A model generated the notes under the pieces. It had not been told where the DNA came from and made no database searches. It saw only the letters and a program-made list of their open reading frames with translations. A stretch of DNA of 64,000 bases from Myotis daubentonii (lineage: Eukaryota > Chordata > Mammalia > Chiroptera > Vespertilionidae): assembly GCF_963259705.1 (NCBI RefSeq), contig NC_081844.1:36025341-36089340 (forward strand). The letters run 5' to 3'. Positions 55,042 through 64,000 of the stretch are shown here, in pieces. The position numbers and the translations under genes are program-made. Positions within the stretch are counted from its first letter, which is position 1. Each line of letters begins with the position of its first letter.

Positions 55042-56748
55042 GAAGAACCAAGATGGCGGCATAAGGTACAGACCTGTGCGTGCTGCCTCCCACAACAACA
55101 TTGAGACTACCAACTATAAAACAAACAGTTTTCATTCAGAACCATGGGAAAGGTGGCCCAGTGGAAGCTCTACAACTGGAAGGAAAGAAAGAAGAGCATT
55201 GAGACTGAGTATGTTGTGCAGAGGCTCCAAGAATGGAGATACGGAGTCGCGCGCCAGGCGGACTGCAACTGGATGCGCGTTTTTTTTCAATTAGAAGGGG
55301 TTGCAGACTCTCGAGTCCACTGAGCTGGTTTGGGGCAGAATTCTGAGGCCCCAGACCCCTACTGGGAGAGGCAGGACGGCCTTGCAACGGGCTGGAGAGT
55401 GAGAGTGGCTGTCTCATGGAGCTGCTCGCTGGCACTCGGGGACGCGAGACGCTGAGTCACGGAGAGGCGAGGAGGCGTGGAGACGCCATTGCCCCTTGCT
55501 CCACCCTGGTGATTCCCGGGGACCCCGCCCTACTCAATTTACATCCCCACCCAAGCTGTGCTAGTGGCACAAAGAGAACCACCGGCACTTTTGCAGCCCA
55601 GCCCAGCAGAATGCAGATTTCAACTCCTCAAGAAGCAGAATCAGGTTCGGAGGAAGCCGGAGCCGGACCCGGCTGGGCCGGCGACCTGGAACCGCTATAC
55701 CAGCAAACGCACAGGCAGGTCCACCAGATCCAGTCTCACATGGGACGCTGGGAGACAGCACTTGGTAGAAAACGAAATCCAAGCAAGCATACCAGATATT
55801 CAGCCACCAGGAACGCCGGGAGATTTTGTCCAACAAGGAGCCGCCCAACAAAGGACAGAATGCCAAACTTCGTGTTGCAGAGACGGCCCCCGTGAGGCTG
55901 AGACGGCCCCCGTGAGGCCGAGGTGGTCCCTGTGGGGCTGGGACGGCCCCTGAGAGGCTGGGATGGCCCCCGTCAGGGAGGTTGCGACGGCCCCGGTGAG
56001 GCTGCAATGGCCCTGGTGAGGTTGAAACGGCCCCAGTGGGGTTGAGACGGCTCCTGTGGGGTTGGGACGGCCCCTGTGGGGTTGAGACGGCCCCAGGGAG
56101 GCTGAGACAGCCCCAGTGAGGTCGAATCAGCACCGGTGAGGTTGAAATGGCCCCAGTGAGGTTGAATCAGCCCCGGACAGCCCCGGTGAGGTTGAAACGG
56201 CCTCAGTGAGGTTGAGACAGCCCCGGTGAGTTCGAAGTGGCCGCAGTAAGGCTGAGACGGCCCCTGTGAGGCTGAGACAGCCCCGGAGAGCTTGCGACGG
56301 CCCCGGTGAGGTTGAAACGGCCCCTGTGAGGCTGAGACGGCCCTTGTGAGTCTGGGACGGCCCTGGTGAGGTTGAATCGCCCCCGGTGAGGTTGAGACGG
56401 CACTGGTGAGGCTGGGACGGCCCCTGTGAGGCTGAGATGGCCCCTGGGAAGCTGAGAAAAATACCACATGAACTCACTCATTTATGGATAATAAGGACCA
56501 TTATAGATTGATGAACAAAAATGGATACAGAGGCAGAGCAGCATTGAGCAGAATGTCATACTACCCTGGGAACCCTGGGGTGGGTTGGGGGGGGTAGGAG
56601 ATCAACCGAAGGACTTATATGCATGCATATGAGAATAACTAATGGACACAAGACACTGGGGAGTGGGGGAAGCCGGGGGAATGTCAAGTGGGGGGGGGGG
56701 AGACATGTGTAATACTCTTTGTAATACTTCGAGAAATAAAAAGAAAAT
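55042..56748 (+). mobile_element. L1-derived composite with VNTR (SVA-like layout)
   Basis: An 11-bp duplication GATAGCAGACA (55031-55041, 56749-56759) bounds the element. It opens with a YY1-type AAGATGGCGGC at 55050, as in L1 5' UTRs, and then has ~820 bp of GC-rich 5' region. About 29 copies of a ~20-bp repeat of the form GAGACGGCCCCTGTGAGGCT run from 55880 to 56455. An L1 3' end follows ('ataccacatgaactcactc', G-rich run, AATAAA) with a short A-rich tail. I see no ORF1 or ORF2. The 159-aa plus-strand frame at 55416 and the minus-strand frames of 164-190 aa come from the GC-rich and repeat sequence. It would need L1 proteins in trans. Confidence 0.85.
55880..56455 (+). repeat. ~20-bp VNTR within the L1 composite
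   Basis: There are about 29 imperfect units, mostly 20 bp. Each has a conserved ACGGCCCC core and a variable GTGAGGCTG/GTGAGGTTG part. Unit-to-unit differences cluster, suggesting local duplications. On the minus strand the array translates as repeated proline/serine-rich peptide, which is not evidence of a gene. Confidence 0.93.
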
Positions 56749-56759
56749 GATAGCAGACA

Positions 56760-58122
56760 TTTGTAGATTGAAAGAATTTTTTTCATAATAATGTGGTAGT
56801 TTCTTTGGTGAATTTTCAAATCTAGCAACTTTCTCTTTTACAATTTCTGTTTTTAACTTTGAAGTCTGACATTAAGTTTTAATTGAACATAAAATTACTC
56901 TGCTTATTATTTTAATCTGCTTAACAGCCTAGAAACATGAAGTAGATATTTAGCCATTTGAAAGAGCTAGTGTTAGATGTTAGATTCCTTGTGACAAGCA
57001 GAATATTAGAAGCATGTTAACCTTAATACTGCCTTTTATGTGGAAACTCCTAGCACCTTAACCATTTTCCTTTACCTACTGGGGATAAGCATGTAGTTAA
57101 GCCTGTTAGCTGATGTGGTTGCTAGATTTTCTTTCGAGTCAGGCAAAAACTACTAGTACAAATTGAGATAGTGGTATTATGTTGAGAGGTTATTTTGTGC
57201 TAGGATATGAACTGTAACCACTAGTTCATATTAAATAGTCCTCTGAATGAAAGTATTCCGGGAATTTCAGATATTAGAGAAGATAAAGTATCTATTAGCT
57301 CATTAAGTGCATCTTCAGAGTCTCATACAGAGTGTCTTTAGCATAAGTATTTTCTAAAATTTGATGCAGTCTCTGGATTAAATTCCTTCCGTTTTGGTTG
57401 ACAGTTCTATAATCCAGTAAGTAGACATTAAGATGGGTTTTCTTATTTAGGTTTTTCATTAAAATTTCCTATTCCTCTCATTGATGCTATCATATATGGA
57501 AAAATTTCTGGAATAGGTCTAGAAGATGTAAATTGCAACCTGAGTCTATGCTAACTAGTTGTGTCCTTGGGAAGTGGGAAGGCACTGCATGGCTTTACAT
57601 AATTCCCCCCATGCCTACTCCTTTTTTTTTTTTTAACCATTTATTTTAAATGGCTATTCTTACAGCCATTAGAATGTAAGCATCATGAGGCCAGGATTTT
57701 TTGCCTGATATGTTCCTTGTTGTATCCTGTGCGTCTCATACAGGGTCTGACACATATCAAGCACTCAATAAATTTTAGCTGGATTAATGATTTTTGTCTA
57801 AATGATCTCCAGTTCTCTGATTCCACACTTAAATCTATATCTCCCCCCTCTATAAACTTGTGTGCTTGATGCTTAAAAAGAAATCTCAGTCTTAGTGGTG
57901 ATTTAAAATATCTATTAAAGTGTGATTGACACATTGGAATATAATCCTGTTTTTCTCAACATCTTTTTATTATATTATTATCTACTGTCATAGCCTCTAG
58001 TCTTATACTTTTATCAGTTCTCCTATTGGTTTGAATTATGGAATCATTTTACCATACTGTCAAGCTCAGTCCCTAGTAAATCTTCATTTCTTCTTGGCAT
58101 TTTCTTAAGACTATCACTCCTT
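56760..58122. other. Unassigned DNA with an L2 end
   Basis: 57665-57790 ('gaatgtaagcatcatgaggcc', 'atcaagcactcaataaat') is the L2 3' end on the plus strand. The remainder is unrecognised. Confidence 0.55.
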
Positions 58123-58136
58123 TGATGCTTAGTATT

Positions 58137-58356
58137 TTTTTTTTAATATATTTTATTGATTTTTTACAGAGAGGAAGGAAGAGGGATAGAGAAGAGAGAA
58201 ACATCGATGACAGAGAAACATCGATCAGCTGCCTCCTGCACACCTCCTACTGGGGATGTTCCCGCAACCAAGGTACATGCCCTTGACCAGAATCGAACCT
58301 GGGACCCTTGAGTCCGCAGGCCGACGCTCTATCCACTGAGCCAAACCGGTCAGGGC
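58137..58356 (-). mobile_element. VES SINE with duplication
   Basis: The minus-strand head CCCTGACCGGTTTGGCTCAG and B box GGTTCGATTCTG are seen. The duplication TGATGCTTAGTATT is perfect (58123-58136, 58357-58370). It is a young copy. Confidence 0.96.
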
Positions 58357-58407
58357 TGATGCTTAGTATTAATTGTGAAAGAGGATAATGTAAGAATGCT
58401 ATAAGTA

Positions 58408-59686
58408 CTAGGTGAACCAGTTAATAATGCGGATTTTTTTCAATAGATGGAGTTACACATATGTTGAAATATATGCGATTTGATATGTATGCTATTTTGT
58501 TGTATGGATAACAAGCATCAGAACTTCGTATGTCAAATTTTCTGAAGGTGTTAACATAATAGATATTTTTACGTTTAAAAATGTCTAATTTCGTGCCAAA
58601 AAGAGCATTTGCGGTAAGTTTTAATTCATTAGTTTATTTTGAAGAAAAGTGCTACTGAATACTTCGGGAAGCTTATGGTGAACATGCTCCATCTCAAGAT
58701 ACTTGTGAATGCGGGTTTAAACGTTTTAAAAGTGATGATTTCGATGTGAAAGACAAAAGAAAGTCCAGGTCAACCAAAAAAGTTTGAAGACCAGCAATTA
58801 CAAGCATTATTGGATGAAGATGCGTGTCAAACTCAAAAATAACTTGCAGAAAGATTAAACATTGCTCAGCAAACAATTTCCGATCATTTATAAGCAATGG
58901 GAAAGATTTTAAAGGAAGAAAAATGGATGCCTCATCAACTGAATGAAAGACAAATGGATACCCGAAAAGTCATCAGTAAAATGTTGCTTCAATGGCACGA
59001 AAGAAAGTCTTTTTTTGCATCTAATTGTGACTGGCGATGAAAAATGGATTTAATTTTGAGAATCCTAAACGCACAAAATCATGGGCTGATCCAGGTCAAC
59101 CATCAACATCAACTGCAAGGCCAAATCCGCTTTGGAAAGAAGACAGTGCTCTGTGTTTGGTGGGATCAGGAAGGTGTGGTATATTATGCGCTTCTAAAAC
59201 TAGGTGAAACTGTTAACACTGGTCACCACCGACAATCAACAAACAATTTGAACCACGTTTTGATCGTGAAATGACCAGAATGTGCCAGAAGACATGGCAA
59301 AGTACTTTGCTTCATGATAGTGCACCATCACACTCTTCAAAACCAGTTAAAGATGCATTAAAAGATCTTGCCTGGGAAGTATTAACCCACCCGCTGTATT
59401 CATCAGACCTTGCTCCTTCAGATTACCACTTGTCCTGATCAATGGCACAAGCACTTTTTGAGCAGCACTTCAAAACATACGAAGAAGTGGAAAATTGGGT
59501 CTCTGAATGGTTTGCCTCAAAACAAGAGAAGTTCTATTGGGATGGTATCCACAAATTACCTGAAAGATGGGGGAAATGTGTAGCTAGCGATAGACATTAC
59601 TTTGAATAAAGCATTTTTGATGTTTCTCTTGACATTATCATGTTTTCTTTGATTACAAAATCCGCATTATTAACTGTTACACCTAG
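58408..59686 (+). mobile_element. Mariner transposon, full-length but dead
   Basis: Ends are CTAGGTGAACCAGTTAATAA and (inverted) CTAGGTGTAACAGTTAATAA, with TA at 58406-58407 and 59687-59688. It is the same family as 6756-8026 and better preserved. Transposase traces run from MSNFVPKRAF-like (about 58590) through TGDEKW (about 59032), WWDQEGVVYY (about 59150), HDSAPSH (about 59315; the catalytic D region) and SDYH (about 59420). Stops and frameshifts interrupt it at several points, so it is not active. Confidence 0.95.
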
Positions 59687-59688
59687 TA

Positions 59689-61709
59689 AGAAGGGTTTGA
59701 GTACATCTTTAGTTGATGAATATTATGATTGACTCTAGAATGTGTTAAATTATCATGCAGTAAATACCATTTAATCAATACAAAGCTAACTTATGACTTA
59801 GACCATCTTTTGCCTAGTCATTCTGGATAAAATGATAAAGACAACAGAATCAAGCTGGAAAAAATGCTGTGTTATGCAATAAAGTATCATTAAGTGTTGA
59901 TGAATTACAAGTAAGGAAGTAATGTCATTTTCTTATGCATATGCTTTCAAGATAAATTATTTGTGAGTACTTTCACCTTTTTTGCTCCACGTGTGTATAG
60001 AATTTAGTTTAAGAAAGTGTTCTGGACTTCATGCTATCTCCAAGAAGCATTTACATACATATTTAAGTAAGGATAAAATTTATTGTAAAATAGGTTTACT
60101 ATTATGGTCTGATAGTATGGTCTTTTAGAACGAGCCACAATTCCTGAATTTGTTATTTTATGCTCTGTATTATTGCAGTGTTGAAATTCTTCTCTCACAT
60201 TTTCAATTATTGTTGGCCTGAGTCTGCATTCAGATAAGTAATTTAAAGCAGAAAAATCTTCCTCATCCTGTGAATAGTCCTTGTGCTACATATGAAAATT
60301 AATTCTGTTCTTATATGTTATCTTTTTCTGTTATGAAAGAATTGCTGGTGTCATGGACTTAGATGACCTTTGTAGGTCATTTACTGCCGTAATTGCATGA
60401 TTATGTGCTAAAAGTAAGTAAATTATGAGAATGAAAATTTGGAAATTACAGAATGTGTGCCTTTGTTTATAATAATGCATATTGGTATATTATTGTCAGT
60501 ATCCAAGAAAGCTTCTGTTCTTGGCATTTTCTCAGTAAAATATTGTACCTCCAGTGTCATATGTATGATTTGATCCTGCCCGTTATGCCATTATCATTCT
60601 ACTCGATAGTGATCACACATTCCATTCTAGCAATTGTAGATCTTTTTACTTTAAATGTAGCTTTTGGTATTGGGGATCTCTCTTGGTGCAAGGCACAGAC
60701 ATCTGATTTAAACAAGGTGAAGCATAAAAGGAAATTTATTCTCTTACATATTAATACAACAAGAAGAGCAGGAATGTAGCAAGGGCTTAGAAATTACTAG
60801 AACAAGGGACATGAACACTGCAAAGCTTTCTTCTTTACTCTGCATGTCTAGATTCTTCCACATAATGAGGAATGTACCAGATTAACATCTTCCTGAAACT
60901 GGATGTAGTTATAGTGACTGTCTGCTAATCTACCCTAAATATTTTGAAGAGAGCTAGGCTTGGCTTTCTGTGTGTCCACCCCACTGGTCAGGAAGTGGCA
61001 GTCCCAAGAACATGTGGTTGGAAACAATGAGGCATTCTAGGCAGACAAAATTAATGGGTCCTTTCTGTTACCTCCTTTTATGACTCTTGGAATAAAAGTG
61101 TGTCCCATCGCCAGTGAATCTGAAATGACATAAAATATTACATTGTTTCAGATACTGTGGAATCTTTAGTTCTAATACCAGCTTTAGGATGGATACTTTC
61201 TAGTTACAGATTAAATTCATATGCTTTATTTTACTTTCATGCTAATATAAAGTGCTGCTCTGTACAGAGAAATATGAAGAGTTATACATATTACTATCTG
61301 CTCTGACATAAATAAGATAGGAAAGTATTGTGGGGCTGTAAAAATAATTTTTCCTCACATCTTCTAAATTCTTCTAGCTGGGCTAATAATAAAATTAACA
61401 GAGACAGAATAACAGGACACAATGTTCAAAGTTTGTTAAATGTACATTCGGAGTGTCATAATGTGATCCAAAGAGGCATTCAGCAATTGAGGTTTATATG
61501 CCTGCCATTTTGGAGAAAGGAGAAAGGGGCATGGGTCTGAGATTTAGAAGGGAAATAGGCAATTCATAGGTAGCCAAGAGAGTGGAACACATGGCAGATT
61601 CCTGCCAGGCAACCCCAAAACAATGGGACTGAGGGGAGAATCCAGCAGAACAGGTTTTTGCATGTCTACCATATTTAATTCATATTATTGTAAGGTGAAA
61701 ATTCTAAAG
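59689..61709. other. Unassigned AT-rich DNA
   Basis: The 108-aa frame at 60453-60779 has no recognised domain. 60700-60960 may be a very old repeat. No element ends. Confidence 0.45.
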
Positions 61710-61921
61710 CAGTGGTTCTCAACCTTCTGGCCCTTTAATAACAGTTCCTCATGTTGTGACCCAACCATAAAATTATTTTTGTTGCTATTTCATCACTGTA
61801 ATGTTGCTACTGTTATGAATCGTAATGTAAATATCTGATATGCAGGATGGTCTTAGGCGACCCCTGTGAAAGGGTCATTCGACCGCCAAAGGGGTCACGA
61901 CCCACAAGTTAAGAACCGCTG
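61710..61921 (-). mobile_element. SPIN-type non-autonomous hAT, deletion copy
   Basis: Termini are CAGTGGTTCTCAACCTTCTG and (inverted) CAGCGGTTCTTAACTTGTGG. A perfect 8-bp duplication TTCTAAAG lies at 61702-61709 and 61922-61929. It matches the copy at 1721-2030 in reverse but lacks about 100 bp of the centre. Confidence 0.93.
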
Positions 61922-61929
61922 TTCTAAAG

Positions 61930-62359
61930 TATGTGTGTAAAGATTCCCTTCTTGAAGCAGGACTTTCTATCTGACTTCCCTTAGGCAGGAAATGGGGAGG
62001 GTCAAAGGTTCTTTTAGTGTCTTTGTTTCTTTATAATCAGCTTAAAATCAATATCCCAAAAGGTACATTTTGGGGTGACAAAACTTTGGTCTCCTTCAAT
62101 ATTATGATTTTTCTGGGGCGGAGGGTGGTGTGTTTTTTTGGTCCATATAATAGTTCTCAAAGTCTCATAGTTAAAGTAAGGGCATGCCAGCTTATGAAGT
62201 ATTTTAAAAGCATGATGGCTGAAGTCATTTTTAAGGGAAGAGAATAATGTATAGAAACCTCAGTTTACCAAATTAACAAATTATGAGGTATATTTGGATT
62301 ACTAAAGGGATTTGGCAGCTACTTTTAAAAATAACTTCCTAGAATTAAGGATTAATAAA
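61930..62359. other. Unassigned DNA
   Basis: No element ends or gene seen. Confidence 0.45.
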
Positions 62360-63086
62360 CAGTATTCCCCCTTTATCCACAGAGAATATGTTCCAAAATT
62401 CCCAGTGGGTGCTGGAAACCACAGATAGTACTGAACACTACATATACTATGTTTTTTTCCTATACATACATACCTATGAAAAAGTTTAATTTATAAATTA
62501 GGCACAGTAATAGATTAACAACAGTAACAAACAATAAAATAGAACAATTGTAACAGTATAATAAAGTTATGTGAACGTAGTCTCTCTTAGCAGATTAGCA
62601 CAAATTCCTTTTACCTTCTCAATTTCACTGATAGAATTTTTATTGTTATCCTCTTAGCAACCTCAGTTTACTAAGCTGAGAACTTTTCACCTTTTCACTT
62701 CAAGAAAGCACTTTACAGCTTCTTTTTGATATCTCCCAATTGTCAGCATCACTACTCTTGCACTTTGGGACCTATAGTAAGTAAAATGTTTCTTGAACAC
62801 ATGCACTGAGATACCGGATAGTCAGAGTTATTAACTGGATACTAAGTGACTAATGAGTGGGTGGCCTGGTAGCCTTTAAGTATGGACTCTGGCAAAGAGA
62901 TGATTCACGTCCCAGGGAGAATGGGCAGGATTGTGCAAGACTTCGTCATGCTGCTTAGAACGACACACAGGTTAAACTTATGAATTATTTATTTATGGTA
63001 TTTTTCCTTTAATATTTTGGGACCTTAGTTGATCATGGGTAACTGAACCAGCAGAAAGCAAAACCGTGGATAAAGGAGTACTACTG
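62360..63086 (+). mobile_element. Tigger-type DNA transposon derivative
   Basis: Ends are CAGTATTCCCCCTTTATCCA and (inverted) CAGTAGTACTCCTTTATCCA, with TA on the right. 'atactatgtttttttcctatacatacatacc' and 'ttaggcacagtaatagattaac' fit a common eutherian Tigger-derived MER element. It is non-coding. Confidence 0.85.
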
Positions 63087-63440
63087 TACTAATAAGCACT
63101 TGCTAGAAACTAAAGTGTTAAGTGTCTCTTATAAACCATTAGGAAAATGTTCATATAGTTTTTTCAACAGACTTTAAGTATAACATATCTATTGAAAAAT
63201 GCACAAATCAGTAGTGTGCAACTTGGTGAAGTTTCACAGTGAATACACCATGTAATGTAACTAGCATAGAACACAGAACATTTTAATAACCTATTATTTG
63301 TTTTAAGCAAGGTGTAATATTCTTTTGAAATTGGTCAGTAGAAAAAGTAAATGAGTTACTCTGGTTGAAAGTTTTTCTTCTCACCCAACCAGATAGGTAA
63401 TGATATATTAGAGGGGGATATATTAAGTTAACAAGAAAAT
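63087..63440. other. Unassigned AT-rich DNA
   Basis: Nothing recognisable. Confidence 0.45.
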
Positions 63441-63890
63441 TAATAGAGTATAATTATAATAGCCAAAGCATTTAGAATAGCTAGTAATTGGAAATAGTCC
63501 AAGTGTCTAAAATAGAGTGGATAAACAAACCTGTGCATATTCCTAGAATGAAGTACTACTCAGAAATAAAAGGAACAAACTATTGATACATACAACATTA
63601 TAGCTGAATCTCAAAAACTTTATGCTCAGTGAAAGAAACCTTACATGAAAGTGTACATAGAAATTCCATTTGTATGGTTTGCTAGAACAGACCAAAGTAA
63701 TTCATGGTGGGGAAAAAAATCTGAATAGTGGTTGCCACTGAGGGAAAGGGAAGAAACGAGGGAACTTCCTGGAGTGATGGCAAAATGCTGTATTTCCGTA
63801 GGGATTTGAATTTCACATGTGTGCCTTCTTCTCAAAACTCATAGAAAAGTAAACATAGATTTGTGTGTTTTCTTTTATGAAAAGTTGACC
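63441..63890 (+). mobile_element. Old L1 ORF2 end / 3' UTR
   Basis: 'atagccaaagcatttagaatagc', 'gaatgaagtactactcagaaataaaagg', 'atctcaaaaactttatgctcagtg' and 'gtggttgccactgagg' follow old L1 3' sequence on the plus strand. Confidence 0.75.
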
Positions 63891-64000
63891 TCAAAATAAA
63901 TAAAACCTGAACAAATACTGAGCTCTAGTCAATGATTTGCATGTGGAAGTATTTAGGGGAGAAGTGTACAGATGTCTAGAACTGATTTTGAAATGCATAA

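Noticed and set aside
55561..56481. Long proline/serine-rich frames on the minus strand
   Set aside because: They are the VNTR read in reverse; three overlapping frames are open, as expected for a GC-rich repeat.
58408..59686. Mariner as a possibly active transposon
   Set aside because: The transposase frame is broken by several stops and frameshifts, so only the ends look usable.

Overview
The window looks like gene-poor nuclear DNA from a vespertilionid (vesper) bat. The repeat mix points there: about 28 Helitron units of HeliBat type, 15 tRNA-derived VES SINEs, several young hAT and mariner DNA transposons including SPIN-type elements, and L1 pieces with bat-like 3' ends. HeliBat Helitrons and recent DNA-transposon activity are known hallmarks of this family among mammals. 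I found no intact protein-coding gene, no functional tRNA or rRNA gene and no CRISPR array. The only recognisable gene-derived sequence is a decayed, 5'-truncated processed pseudogene of WRNIP1 on the minus strand at about 27.9-29.1 kb.

Layout. 0-1 kb: a reverse-oriented composite Helitron. 1-8 kb: L1 and L2 fossils, a SPIN-type hAT element, a VES SINE, two small DNA elements, a Helitron and a 1.27 kb mariner inside an L2. 8.2-12.1 kb: six head-to-tail Helitrons with almost no spacer. 13-18.4 kb: VES SINEs, Helitrons, and an old L1 ORF2 fragment broken by two SINEs and by a hAT element that itself contains a Helitron. 20-27.4 kb: a possible solo LTR, Helitron pairs, and another hAT with a nested Helitron. 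27.4-31.1 kb: the WRNIP1 pseudogene, Helitron pieces and a Tigger-type element loaded with a hAT, a SINE and a second hAT inside the SINE. 31-39 kb: mostly unique AT-rich DNA with L1, L2 and MIR fossils. 39-43.2 kb: three Helitrons, a young VES and a twin-primed L1 inside a MER5-like element. 43-48.7 kb: mostly unique, with a 51-bp hAT and small mariner-type elements. 48.7-53.5 kb: four Helitrons around an old L1. 55.0-56.8 kb: a 1.7 kb L1-derived composite with a roughly 20-bp VNTR and target-site duplications, resembling SVA in layout. 58.4-59.7 kb: a second full-length mariner. The rest is unique DNA with a second SPIN copy, a Tigger-type element and an L1 fossil.

Helitron units I could delimit add up to about 16.6 kb, roughly a quarter of the window. 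None encodes a Rep/helicase protein, so all would depend on a source elsewhere. The strongest observations are: a Helitron insertion site resolved to the base by an uninterrupted paralogue in the same window; one composite Helitron junction shared by three loci; paired inverted CTCF-like motifs inside many Helitrons; and the SVA-like L1 composite.

Coordinates of repeat edges come from reading terminal motifs and duplications by eye. Family names come from recognised consensus features, not from a database search.
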